Below, piece by piece: positions 25,173 to 33,895 of a DNA stretch of 41,948 bases. The stretch lies in contig JAFAQY010000099.1 in NCBI GenBank assembly GCA_019261985.1, positions 1 through 41,948 of the forward strand, written 5' to 3'. A program made the translations under genes and the position numbers. Source of the DNA: Bryobacterales bacterium. Lineage in GTDB: Bacteria > Acidobacteriota > Terriglobia > Bryobacterales > Bryobacteraceae. Positions within the stretch are counted from its first letter, which is position 1. Every line of letters starts with the position of its first letter. The notes below the pieces were generated by a model. The model worked only from the letters and a program-made list of their open reading frames with translations. It did no database searches and was not told the DNA's origin.

Positions 25173-26753
25173 GTGCTCGTCCAACTGCTCGATCTCTTCG
25201 CGTTCATGTCCGTCCTCTTGCGGGCGTTCACGCTCGCGTTCGAGGCACTGGCGGTGGGCGGAGTGTTTTTCCGGATGGCAATTGCGCGGGAAAGCAAGCT
25301 GCTCGATTCGCGCGTGATCGGGTTTGTCACGTGGTTTGCCGTTTTGCTCGCGGCCACGCAGGCGGCTTATGTCGCTGCCAATTCAGCCCTCCTCATGGAA
25401 TCCACCGGCCTCACGTGGCCGGAAGTTCGCGGCGCGGCATTTTGTATCTCGGGATTTCTGATGATGGGGGGCGCGCTGGGGATAGCGATCTTTGCTCGCT
25501 CGCGGCTGGCGCGATGGCTTTGCCCAATCGGCGCATTCGCGATTCTCGCGGGTGCGGTTATGAGCAGCCACTCCATGGCGCGGCTCGACCATCGCTGGGA
25601 ACTGGCTGTCTTGACGGTGGCGCATCATGCCGCCGGCGCCGCATGGATCGGCGGATTTCCGTACCTGCTGCTCTCTTTGCGACGCTCGGACCCTGCTATC
25701 GCGGCCACGATTGTCGCCCGCTTTTCGCGCATGGCGACCATTGCAGTGCCTGTGCTCGTGTTGGCGGGGCTAGGCATGTCGCTGGCTTACGTGGGAAGCA
25801 CCGCCGCCCTTACAGGCACGGCATACGGCATCATGCTCTCTTCCAAGGCGATCATGACCGTGGGGCTGCTTTTGCTGGGCGCCCTGAATCTGCGTATCGT
25901 TCGCGCGGTGCGTGCCGGGTCCACACAAAGTCTGTTGCCCCTGCGGCGGTTCGCTGAAGCGGAACTGGGTATCGGCATCACGATCCTGCTTGCCGCGGCC
26001 TCCCTGACTTCCAGCGCGCCCGCTGTCGATGTTCAACAGGACCGCGTCACGCCGAAGGAGATCGCCGAGCGAATGGCGCCGAAGTGGCCGCGCTTGCAAA
26101 CGCCACCCCTGAGCGACCTCTCCCCGCCCACGCCGCTGATACCGCTGTCCACGCCCGCTTCCTTCGTGCCCGGCCAGACCCCGCAGCAGCCGAGCAAACC
26201 CGGTGACATTGCGTGGTCCGAATACAATCACAACTGGGCCGGGCTGATCGTTTTCGCGATCGGGCTTTTGTCGCTGCTGGCCCGCCGCTGGAGTTTGGCC
26301 CGCAATTGGCCTCTGATTTTCCTGGGGCTCGCCGTTTTTCTCCTCGTGCGCGCGGATCCAGAGAACTGGCCGCTCGGGCCGAGAAGCTTCTGGGCCAGTT
26401 TCCGTGTCGCCGAAGTCGCGCAGCACAGGCTCTTTGTGTTGCTGATTGTCTTTTTCGCGGCGTTTGAATGGTGCGTGCAGAACGGTAAAGTAAATCCGGC
26501 GCGCGCGGGCTTGGTGTTTCCCCTGGTATGCGCGGTTGGCGGCGCGCTTTTACTCACGCATTCACATTCGCTCGGAAATGTGAAAGAAGAATTTTTGGCT
26601 GAATTGAGTCATACTCCGATAGCTATACTGGCGGTTTTCGCCGGCTGGTCTCGCTGGCTGGAGGTGCGTCATAACCCGCGGTACGTGCGCTGGATTTGGC
26701 CCGTCTGCTTTATCCTGATCGGCGCGATTTTGATGGATTACCGCGAAGCGTAG
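25173..26753 (+). CDS. CopD-family copper transport protein with an extra C-terminal membrane domain
   Basis: A 526-residue polytopic membrane protein. The first ~290 residues match CopD: eight or so helices, HSMARLDHRWELAVLTVAHH and AAGAAWIGGFPYLLLSLRRS with conserved His and Trp. A soluble, proline-rich linker (about 293-350, PPLSDLSPPTPLIPLSTPAS) follows. A second membrane part of five helices carries EVAQHRLFVLLIVFFAAFEW and HSHSLGNVKEEFLAELSHTP, whose histidines could bind metal. Ordinary CopD is about 290-300 residues. The GTG start at 25173 is 6 bp after copC; ATG 25206 is an alternative. Role in copper uptake is family knowledge. Confidence 0.85.
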   Translation: MLVQLLDLFAFMSVLLRAFTLAFEALAVGGVFFRMAIARESKLLDSRVIGFVTWFAVLLAATQAAYVAANSALLMESTGLTWPEVRGAAFCISGFLMMGGALGIAIFARSRLARWLCPIGAFAILAGAVMSSHSMARLDHRWELAVLTVAHHAAGAAWIGGFPYLLLSLRRSDPAIAATIVARFSRMATIAVPVLVLAGLGMSLAYVGSTAALTGTAYGIMLSSKAIMTVGLLLLGALNLRIVRAVRAGSTQSLLPLRRFAEAELGIGITILLAAASLTSSAPAVDVQQDRVTPKEIAERMAPKWPRLQTPPLSDLSPPTPLIPLSTPASFVPGQTPQQPSKPGDIAWSEYNHNWAGLIVFAIGLLSLLARRWSLARNWPLIFLGLAVFLLVRADPENWPLGPRSFWASFRVAEVAQHRLFVLLIVFFAAFEWCVQNGKVNPARAGLVFPLVCAVGGALLLTHSHSLGNVKEEFLAELSHTPIAILAVFAGWSRWLEVRHNPRYVRWIWPVCFILIGAILMDYREA

Positions 26754-26777
26754 CTTTATTCAGCCCGTCGCAGTTCA

Positions 26778-28382
26778 TCACTGTGCGGCGCCCGTCCGTC
26801 GTGGCGGCGCGGGTTCTTTTTCGTCCGCGGAAGGCCCGTAAACGCCAGGCACGGGCACATCTAACAATCGCAAATAAACCGTCAGTTGCCCCCGGTGGTG
26901 AATCATGTGATTCATGAGTCCTCTCCCGCGGAGCACCCACCACAGCGGCTTCTTCGCCGTGGGAGTCACCATAATGTCTCCCGCAAGCTGCTCGTCGGTC
27001 AAACCGGCGAGGGCTTCGCGGCATGCCGCAACGTTTTTCGCGAAATATTCCAGCAATTCGGCTTTGGACGCCGCTTCGGGTGGACGCGAGCCGCGCTTCT
27101 TCAAAATGATCTCCGTAAGGCCGGGCAATATGGCGACATGGTTCGCGAGTCTGCCAAGCGTGAACGATCTCTCGTGAGGCTTCCACGCGAATTTGTCCTC
27201 GGGGACGCATTCCAATACAGTGCGCGTTGCGGCCATCTCTTCCTCGAATTCGTCCAGCAGCGCCGATTTCAAGCTTTTCGTCATTTCGATGTTTCCTCCC
27301 GTCGATGCCGCCGCGGCTCGATCCAAAAAATCGGCGGCTCTCTCAAAACGATCGAAGCTCATCATATGCAGTGCTTCCACTTGCCAACGGACGGATGCCG
27401 GCCACTCCTTCCGCCGCGACCATCCGGCGAGTAACCCAGCTCTGATCTCCGGATCGCCTCCACTGTTCGTGTCCAACTGCGCATTCCAGCGCGCGACGAG
27501 TTCTTGCGCCCTTTCGCCGGCCGGGTCCTCGTCGAGCGCGGCTTCGGTATCGCGGAACAGATCCACTCGGGCTTGCCATTGTGCGGAGTGATCGGTAGTC
27601 TGCCGCGTCAACTGCATCAGCTTCTCCCAAGCAGCTTCGCTGAAATATTTCTTTTGCGAGGCGAGCACCGCTTGCCTCACAAAGTTATGTACTTCCTCCA
27701 TCTTGTATTCCGTGAGCCGCTGCTTCATGGCATCGGGCCAGTTTGCGCGGTCCATCCAGGCAGAAGGGGAATCGGTCTGTACCTCCGGGTCGCCGTAATA
27801 GGCGCGGCGCGATAACTCAAACCAGCGCTCCGCGAGCTCCTGCGCCTTTGCCGAACCGGGATCTTCGCCTAACAACGCCTGCGCATCGTGATAAAGTGCT
27901 TGCCATTCAACCGATGGACCGTGTTCGTAATACCGCCGGTGCAGCTCCCATGACTCTTCGCTGTAGTACTTTTTCATCACGGCAATGCCGTCTTGCATAT
28001 TGATCACCTCGATTATGTTCTTCAGCGTGGCCAGATCCGCTGGTTTTCCGGATTCGATGGCTTCCTCGGCAGCGCGAATAGCGCGGATCGCCCGGGAGAC
28101 AGCCTCGCGGCGGTCCTCCAAGGCTTGGCGCTGTAAACGGAGGGTGTCGCGCAAATCTAACGCTGGGCGCTTCAGGACTTCCCCGATCTTCTTCAAAGGC
28201 AGTCCCAGAAACTTGAGCGCGATGATCTGTTCCAAGGTTTCCAGATCACGCGCGCAGTAGACGCGATAACCTGCATCTGTTCTGCCCGGTTTGAGCAAGC
28301 CCAACCGGTCATAATGATGCAGAGCTTTGATCGTTACGCCAGCCAGTTCCGCGAACTCTCGAATTTTGTAAAACCGATGCAA
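26778..28382 (-). CDS. MerR-type regulator fused to two TipAS domains and a DinB domain
   Basis: A 534-residue multidomain protein. It has a MerR winged helix (residues 3-72; KIREFAELAGVTIKALHHYD, LGLLKPGRTDAGYRVY) and a dimerisation helix (about 75-115). A TipAS effector-binding domain (about 130-240; KKYYSEESWELHRRYYEHGP) is followed by a second (about 240-355; KKYFSEAAWEKLMQLTRQTT). A DinB/YfiT four-helix domain ends the protein (about 367-520; SFTLGRLANHVAI, NHMIHHRGQLTVYLRLL with metal-type His). TipAS domains bind thiopeptides or other amphipathic ligands. GGGAGG lies 10 nt before an in-frame ATG at 27284 (residue 367), so the DinB part may also be made alone. Its upstream DNA holds a MerR-like operator. 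Confidence 0.88.
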   Translation of the reverse strand: MHRFYKIREFAELAGVTIKALHHYDRLGLLKPGRTDAGYRVYCARDLETLEQIIALKFLGLPLKKIGEVLKRPALDLRDTLRLQRQALEDRREAVSRAIRAIRAAEEAIESGKPADLATLKNIIEVINMQDGIAVMKKYYSEESWELHRRYYEHGPSVEWQALYHDAQALLGEDPGSAKAQELAERWFELSRRAYYGDPEVQTDSPSAWMDRANWPDAMKQRLTEYKMEEVHNFVRQAVLASQKKYFSEAAWEKLMQLTRQTTDHSAQWQARVDLFRDTEAALDEDPAGERAQELVARWNAQLDTNSGGDPEIRAGLLAGWSRRKEWPASVRWQVEALHMMSFDRFERAADFLDRAAAASTGGNIEMTKSLKSALLDEFEEEMAATRTVLECVPEDKFAWKPHERSFTLGRLANHVAILPGLTEIILKKRGSRPPEAASKAELLEYFAKNVAACREALAGLTDEQLAGDIMVTPTAKKPLWWVLRGRGLMNHMIHHRGQLTVYLRLLDVPVPGVYGPSADEKEPAPPRRTGAAQ

Positions 28383-28401
28383 ATCCGGCCTCTTGGATAT
28401 C

Positions 28402-28430
28402 GTCGGGTCTGACCCAACGTCATAGTCAAG
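28402..28430 (-). promoter_or_regulatory. MerR-type operator/promoter of the TipAS regulator
   Basis: On the minus strand TTGACT (28430-28425) is followed by a near-perfect 19-bp palindrome, CGTTGGGTCAGACCCGACG (28420-28402). It sits where MerR-family operators lie, between -35 and -10. A weak -10 (GATATC or GACGAT) would give a spacer of 19-22 bp, longer than the standard 17, as expected for MerR-regulated promoters. Autoregulation is inference. The rest of 28383-28711 holds nothing clear besides a doubtful minus-strand frame. Confidence 0.55.
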
Positions 28431-28513
28431 CGATATGGTGGCACAGGCTTCATTCTGTGAAAGCTCTCATCCTATTTTTCTTTGCGATCTTTTCGTCATT
28501 GCGCGAATTATTC

Positions 28514-28783
28514 TTAAACTTTCAGCCGCTCCAAATCCTCAATTGCCCTCAGATAACTGTCGAACATGTATTCCCCGCTATCCACGAACTCGCGTACTCT
28601 ACCGGAACAGCCCCCGTCGACCGCGAACTCCATAAACGAGATCAAAACCTCGCCGTCATTCCGCAGCCTGGCTCCGAATTCCAGAACCGTACCGGCAGTT
28701 ACAATAAGGCCATGAGCGGAATCCGGTTCGTAATGGATGAGAAGGGACGCAAAGTAGCCGTCCAGATCGATCTCAAGAAACAT
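28514..28783 (-). CDS. Doubtful small ORF opposite the antitoxin gene
   Basis: An 89-residue frame with protein-like composition (MFLEIDLDGYFASLLIHYEP, FMEFAVDGGC, EYMFDSYLRAIEDLERLKV). Its only ATG lies antisense to the antitoxin at 28712-28903, and no ribosome site is visible. It may be a relic of a gene cut by insertion of the toxin-antitoxin pair, or chance. I do not recognise it. Confidence 0.2.
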   Translation of the reverse strand: MFLEIDLDGYFASLLIHYEPDSAHGLIVTAGTVLEFGARLRNDGEVLISFMEFAVDGGCSGRVREFVDSGEYMFDSYLRAIEDLERLKV

Positions 28784-28903
28784 GGCGCAATCTGGGAGGA
28801 TTTCTGGGACGGCCTCGTGTCAGAATCCCGGCGGAGCGAGAGAAGCGTTCCCTACGAACAGTACCGCGCCCGCCGCCTCAAACGCATTCGCAAAACCGCT
28901 TAG
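28712..28903 (+). CDS. Antitoxin of a RelE/ParE-type pair
   Basis: A 63-residue protein starting MSGIRFVMDEKGRKVAVQID, followed by LKKHGAIWEDFWDGLVSESR and a basic tail (YRARRLKRIRK). The leading strand (RFVMDEKGRKVAV.ID) is seen in Phd/YefM-like and related small antitoxins placed directly before RelE toxins. I prefer ATG 28712 because the upstream extension has no family character. The toxin starts 6 bp after the stop. Confidence 0.7.
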   Translation: MSGIRFVMDEKGRKVAVQIDLKKHGAIWEDFWDGLVSESRRSERSVPYEQYRARRLKRIRKTA

Positions 28904-28909
28904 CGAAGC

Positions 28910-29170
28910 GTGGGTAAATACTCGGTCGAGATCAAGCCCTCAGCTCAGAAGGAACTCGATACCATCGATGATGCCCTGTTTCAACGCCTGGATCGCCGGA
29001 TCGTAGCTCTCGCCGAGAATCCCCGTCCATCAGGATGCAAGAAGCTGCACGGTTTTAAGGACTACTGGCGGATACGCGTAGGACACTGGCGTATCGTTTA
29101 CGTGGTGAACGATAGTTCTAAGGTCGTTACTATAACCCGTATCGCACATCGTCGTGAGGTTTACGAATAA
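28910..29170 (+). CDS. RelE/ParE-superfamily toxin
   Basis: An 86-residue protein of normal RelE length. It reads YSVEIKPSAQKELDTIDDAL, then RLDRRIVALAENPRPSGCKK and LHGFKDYWRIRVGHWRIVYV, ending VVTITRIAHRREVYE. This is the RelE/StbE pattern with the conserved Arg of YRIRVG.yRI-Y and the C-terminal I.HR.eVY. Such toxins cleave ribosome-bound mRNA. GTG start 28910 follows the antitoxin closely; ribosome coupling is likely. Confidence 0.9.
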   Translation: MGKYSVEIKPSAQKELDTIDDALFQRLDRRIVALAENPRPSGCKKLHGFKDYWRIRVGHWRIVYVVNDSSKVVTITRIAHRREVYE

Positions 29171-29318
29171 ATGGTTTCGGAAGTTCTCGTCTGCGAGGAG
29201 TCGCATCCATTCTCGATCTAAGCCGCGAGGATACGCCCTGTACTCGTGGGCCAAATAGCTGGCGTAAGGGCACGCGAGGATGTCCTCCGCTCGGTTTCCT
29301 CCATCCTGTCCCGCTATC

Positions 29319-32300
29319 ATGAAAGTGAACCCACCCATGCAGGAAACTCCGCCAAGCATAAACAGCGGGCTCGAAGAAGAGCTTTTTTACGAATACAGCC
29401 ACGACCGCCAAGCCGTGGATGCCGCGTGGAAACAGATTTTCGACGGAAACGGACACACGGCGCCCGCGACGGAGCCGCCGCGCAATGGTTCGCCGGCCGC
29501 GCCGGTGACGCGTGCCGGGGTTTCTGAGTTGCCGCCCGCGGCGATTTCAGCGGGCGATCAGCTGGTGCCGCTCCGCGGGCCGGCCCTGCGCATCGCGGAG
29601 AACATGACCGCGAGCCTGTCCATCCCGGTCGCAACCAGCCAGCGCGTGATGCCCGCGAAGGTGATGGACGAAAATCGCCGGGCCATTAACCAGCACCGAT
29701 CCGCCGTTGGCCAGAGCAAGATTTCGTTTACCCATATCGTCGCGTGGGCGATCGTCCGCGCTCTCGAAAAAATCCCCGCGCTGAATCAGGCGTATTCGGA
29801 AACGCAGGAAGGGGCGTTCCGCATTACCCGCAACCATGTCAATTTGGGAATTGCGGTGGATGTCGAGGGCAAGGACGGCTCGCGCTCCCTCAAAGTGCCG
29901 TGTATCAAGAATGCGCAGGCGATGAACTTTGCCCAGTTCCTGCGAGCCTATGACGATCTGGTCTCTCGCGCGCGGTCCAACAAACTTGCCGTTTCGGATT
30001 TCGAGGGCGCCTCCATCTCGCTCACCAATCCTGGAACTGTCGGCACGATAGGCTCGATTCCGCGGCTGATGCCCGGACAGGGCGCGATCATCGCTACAGG
30101 GTCCATCGACTACCCGCCGGAGTACCGCGGCGTGGCTGAGAATGTGCGCGCTTCGCTCGGCCTGAGCAAAGTGATGACCGTGACGTGCACCTACGATCAC
30201 CGCGTGATTCAGGGCGCCGAATCGGGCATGTTTCTGGGCCGAATTCAAGAGCTGCTGGAAGGCGAGGACGGTTTTTACGAGCACGTTTTCGCTGACCTCG
30301 GCGTTCAGATACCGCCGGTGCGGTGGGAGCCGGACCAGTCCACGGCTGCCCCGGCCGCATCCGAGGATGCGGTTAAGCAAGCCGCGGTCGCCCGCTTAAT
30401 TCAATCCTGGCGCGAGCGGGGTCACTTATTGGCCGACATCGATCCGCTAGGTAGCCCGCGGCCCGCGCACCCCGACCTGGATCCTTCGGCGCACGGCCTC
30501 AGTATTTGGGACCTGGACCGCTCCTTTTACGCCGACGGCTTCGGCGAAGTCACTTTGCGGAGCTTGATCGACAGCTTGCGGCTTGCATACGCCGGAAAAA
30601 TGGGCGTGCAATACATGCACATCGATAATCCAGAAGAGCGGAAATGGTTGCGGCAGCGGCTGGAGCTCGTCGGAAAAACCCCTGGGATCGAGTCCGACAC
30701 GCTCGAGCCCGACATCAAAAAGCGCGCTTTGCGCAGCATCGTCCTCGCGGAAGGCTTCGAACAATTTCTCGACAACCGCTTCAAGGGTCACAAGCGCTTC
30801 TCGCTCGAAGGCGGCGAGACCATGATCGCGATGATCCAGGAGCTGTTGGAGCAAGCGGCCGTTTCAAACGTAAGCGAGATCGTGATCGGCATGGCACACC
30901 GCGGCCGGTTGACTCTGCTCGCGAACGTGATCGGCAAGGGTATCGCGCAAATGTTTTCCGAGTTCGAAGGCGATATCGATCCCGAAATCAACGACGGTCA
31001 AGGCGATGTGAAATATCACCTGGGCGCTTCCAGCACTCGCGCGATGTCCAGCGGGAAACAGGTTACGGTTTCGGTTGCCGCGAACCCGAGCCATCTGGAA
31101 GCCGTAAATCCCGTCGTCGAGGGCATCGTCCGGCCCAAGCAGGATCTGCGCGGCGACACGAAGCGCGAGCGCGTGATTCCGTTACTGATCCACGGCGACG
31201 CCGCGATGGCGGGCCAGGGCGTAGTTCAGGAAACGCTCAATTTCTCTCAGCTCGAAGGTTATACCACCGGCGGCACCATTCATCTCGTGATCAACAATCA
31301 AATCGGCTTCACGACCGGGCAGAGCTCGGCGCGCTCATCGGAGTACTGCACGGATGTGGCGCTGATGATTGAAGCGCCGATTTTTCACGTCAACGGCGAC
31401 GATCCGGAAATATGCCTGCGCGCCATGCAGCTGGCCTACGAATACCGCCAGCGCTTCCATCGCGATGTCGTCATCGACATGGTCTGCTACCGCAAGCACG
31501 GCCATAATGAAGGCGATGAACCGAGTTTTACGCAGCCGCTGATGGCGCGCAAGATTCAAGCGCACAAGCCCGTGGCCATTCAATACGCGGAAAAGCTGGA
31601 GCGTGAGGGCGTTGTCGCGAGAGCCGAGGTGGAGGGTTGGAAGGAAGGGCAGAAAAAACAGCTCTACCAAATTTACGATCAAACGGTGAAGCAGAAGGAG
31701 GAGTACGAGCTTCTCGAGATGCCGCCTGTGCCCGCCAGAATGATTCGCACGGATCTTCCTCCCACGGCGGCGCCGCGCGATGTGCTCGACCGGATTATCG
31801 ATGGGATCACGAGCTTCCCTCCGGAATTTAATTTGCACCCGAAGCTCGAACGCATGGTGGAGCGGCGGCGCGAAGCTCGCCAGGGCGGCCCGGTGATCGA
31901 TTGGGCGCTGGCGGAATCGCTGGCCTTCGGAAGTCTTCTGCTCGAAGGCACTCCCGTGCGCCTTAGCGGCCAGGATTCCGGCCGCGGGACATTCAGCCAG
32001 CGGCATGCGGAATATCACGATGCGGAAACGGATCAGATTTACATTCCGCTCCAGCACCTGTTTCCCAATCAGGCGCGGTTCGACGTCTACAACAGCCCGC
32101 TGAGCGAATACGGTGTTCTAGGGTTCGAGTTCGGGTACAGCATGGCCGATCCGTTCGCCTTAGTTTTGTGGGAAGCGCAGTATGGCGATTTTTCGAATGG
32201 CGCGCAGATCGTCATCGATCAATTCATTTCGTCGGCGGAATCGAAATGGGGGCAGCCCAGCGGAATCGTGATGCTGCTGCCCCATGGCCAGGAAGGCGGA

Positions 32301-32996
32301 GGCCCCGAACATTCCAGCGCGCGCCTGGAGCGCTACCTTCAGCTTTGCGCCGACCACAACATGCAGGTTGCCAACTGCACCACCCCCGCGCAATATTTTC
32401 ATCTTCTGCGGCGGCAAATGCGCGGTGGACGCGACCGTCGCGGCTTGCGCAAGCCTCTGATTGTGATGTCGCCGAAGAGCCTGCTTCGTCACCCCAAGGC
32501 GGTTTCCACGTTGGACGATTTGGCGGCGGGCGTTTTCCTTCCGGTGCTCGACGATCCCAGCGTGACCGATCCATCGGCGATCCGGCGGCTATTAGTCTGC
32601 TCGGGCAAGCTTTATTGGGAGCTGGTGGCGGCTCGCGAGGCGCGCAAGGCAAGCGACACCGCGATCGTACGGATCGAACAGCTTTATCCATTCCCGGAAG
32701 CCGAGTTCGCGGCGGTGCTGCAACGGTACGGGCAAGTGGATCAAGTGGTATGGTCGCAGGAAGACCCGCGCAACATGGGCGCGTGGGCATTCGTACGCGG
32801 CTACATCACGCCGATGCTCGACGCGCGTCACGTAATTGGCTACGCCGGGCGCCCGGAAAGCGCCAGTCCTGCGCCGGGCCTCATCAAACAGCATCAGCGG
32901 GAGCAGGCCGATCTGATCGAGCAAGCCTTCGCGCCCGCGAGCGTCGCAAGGCGCCAGCGCAAGAAGCTGGTAAGGCGGAAGAAAAAGCGCGAGTAG
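29319..32996 (+). CDS. kgd: Multifunctional 2-oxoglutarate metabolism enzyme (fused E2-type acyltransferase and E1 dehydrogenase/decarboxylase)
   Basis: A 1225-residue KGD/OdhA-type protein of the TCA cycle. A short N-terminal E1 segment (LEEELFYEYSHDRQAVDAAW) is followed by a succinyltransferase catalytic domain (about residues 75-330; SLTNPGTVGTIGSIPRLMPG and the active-site TYDHRVIQGAESG). The TPP-dependent 2-oxoglutarate dehydrogenase E1 domain comes next (about 350-1215; GMAHRGRLTLLANVIGKG, VINNQIGFTTG, CYRKHGHNEGDEPSFTQP). There is no lipoyl domain, as in actinobacterial KGD, so lipoyl groups come from another E2. ATG 29319 is my choice; ATG 29337 is also possible. No strong ribosome site. 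Confidence 0.93.
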   Translation: MKVNPPMQETPPSINSGLEEELFYEYSHDRQAVDAAWKQIFDGNGHTAPATEPPRNGSPAAPVTRAGVSELPPAAISAGDQLVPLRGPALRIAENMTASLSIPVATSQRVMPAKVMDENRRAINQHRSAVGQSKISFTHIVAWAIVRALEKIPALNQAYSETQEGAFRITRNHVNLGIAVDVEGKDGSRSLKVPCIKNAQAMNFAQFLRAYDDLVSRARSNKLAVSDFEGASISLTNPGTVGTIGSIPRLMPGQGAIIATGSIDYPPEYRGVAENVRASLGLSKVMTVTCTYDHRVIQGAESGMFLGRIQELLEGEDGFYEHVFADLGVQIPPVRWEPDQSTAAPAASEDAVKQAAVARLIQSWRERGHLLADIDPLGSPRPAHPDLDPSAHGLSIWDLDRSFYADGFGEVTLRSLIDSLRLAYAGKMGVQYMHIDNPEERKWLRQRLELVGKTPGIESDTLEPDIKKRALRSIVLAEGFEQFLDNRFKGHKRFSLEGGETMIAMIQELLEQAAVSNVSEIVIGMAHRGRLTLLANVIGKGIAQMFSEFEGDIDPEINDGQGDVKYHLGASSTRAMSSGKQVTVSVAANPSHLEAVNPVVEGIVRPKQDLRGDTKRERVIPLLIHGDAAMAGQGVVQETLNFSQLEGYTTGGTIHLVINNQIGFTTGQSSARSSEYCTDVALMIEAPIFHVNGDDPEICLRAMQLAYEYRQRFHRDVVIDMVCYRKHGHNEGDEPSFTQPLMARKIQAHKPVAIQYAEKLEREGVVARAEVEGWKEGQKKQLYQIYDQTVKQKEEYELLEMPPVPARMIRTDLPPTAAPRDVLDRIIDGITSFPPEFNLHPKLERMVERRREARQGGPVIDWALAESLAFGSLLLEGTPVRLSGQDSGRGTFSQRHAEYHDAETDQIYIPLQHLFPNQARFDVYNSPLSEYGVLGFEFGYSMADPFALVLWEAQYGDFSNGAQIVIDQFISSAESKWGQPSGIVMLLPHGQEGGGPEHSSARLERYLQLCADHNMQVANCTTPAQYFHLLRRQMRGGRDRRGLRKPLIVMSPKSLLRHPKAVSTLDDLAAGVFLPVLDDPSVTDPSAIRRLLVCSGKLYWELVAAREARKASDTAIVRIEQLYPFPEAEFAAVLQRYGQVDQVVWSQEDPRNMGAWAFVRGYITPMLDARHVIGYAGRPESASPAPGLIKQHQREQADLIEQAFAPASVARRQRKKLVRRKKKRE

Positions 32997-33008
32997 CGGG
33001 TTTGGCGT

Positions 33009-33818
33009 TTACGGCCCGGAACTCACCCACGCAACCGAAAAGCTCGATCCGTCGCTCGACAAATCCGAGGGTGCTGCTTTCGTTGCGCCGCTTCCGTTCA
33101 CCATGGTGATTTCCGCAACATCGTTTGCAAATGAAGGCGAGCCTATCGGCCCGGAAGTCCCGCCGATCGTGGCATTGCAGGTTTCCATCACCGCGGTCGA
33201 ATCCTGGCCGAACAATACAGTACCGAAGTTCGCCAGCGGCAAAACGCCTCCGCTGTAGGGCGCTTCCGCGATCCACTCCGCCGAGGACGCGGCCGCGTTC
33301 GGCACATGCGTGCTTACGCTGAACGGGCGCTCATTTCCATCCGTGATGGTTACCGTGAAAGTTCCTTTCCCACTTGCGGTTACCTCGGCGGAAATCACGT
33401 CGCCGGGTTTTACCGTAATCGAGCGGATGGTGTAAGCGAAGTGCGGGTAGAACTCGTACCAGGCATAATACGTGGGAACGCCATTCACGCAATCGGAATC
33501 TGTTCCGACCTGTTCGACGGTATTCGATGAGTACCCGTCAATACCCACCCAAAACGATGAGTACTCATCGCCCGACGAAGGACAGGTCACGGAAGGCACG
33601 ATCCAGGAACCTTTGGCATCGGTGACCGAGCCTTTGACGCCGGTAACCGCGTAGCCGCTCCAGTTATCGCTCGCCACATTGCGGCCATGCCGTTCATGAA
33701 TAATAATCGGGGCGTGGTGGCGCCGCAGAGATACTTCCTGCTTGCGCGCCGCCGCTCCGCTGTTGGTGAAAACCAAAGCCGCTCCGAGAAGCGACACAGC
33801 CATCGTAGTTCTTCGCAT
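33009..33818 (-). CDS. Secreted glutamic peptidase, family G1 (eqolisin-like)
   Basis: A 269-residue protein with signal peptide (MRRTTMAVSLLGAALVFTNS) and short pro-region (about 25-48). The G1 core has NWSGYAVTGVKGSVTDAKGS, WIVPSVTCPSSGDEYSSFWV, then GIDGY, the catalytic Gln in VEQVGTDSDC and the catalytic Glu in SSAEWIAEAPYSGG. The family consists of pepstatin-insensitive acid endopeptidases best known from fungi. GGGAGG precedes the ATG at 33818 by 6 nt. It converges on kgd with 12 bp between stops. Extracellular protein digestion at low pH is inference. Confidence 0.85.
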   Translation of the reverse strand: MRRTTMAVSLLGAALVFTNSGAAARKQEVSLRRHHAPIIIHERHGRNVASDNWSGYAVTGVKGSVTDAKGSWIVPSVTCPSSGDEYSSFWVGIDGYSSNTVEQVGTDSDCVNGVPTYYAWYEFYPHFAYTIRSITVKPGDVISAEVTASGKGTFTVTITDGNERPFSVSTHVPNAAASSAEWIAEAPYSGGVLPLANFGTVLFGQDSTAVMETCNATIGGTSGPIGSPSFANDVAEITMVNGSGATKAAPSDLSSDGSSFSVAWVSSGP

Positions 33819-33895
33819 GTATTCCTCCCTTATCCATCAATCGGGAAAACCCGTTCGAACTCCGGAATTTGCCAGTATAGCCCGCCGTTTTTGTG

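Noticed and set aside
28457-28711. Plus-strand N-terminal extension of the antitoxin with a hydrophobic start
   Set aside because: The extension has no signal-peptide logic for a cytoplasmic antitoxin, and the family N-terminus begins at ATG 28712.
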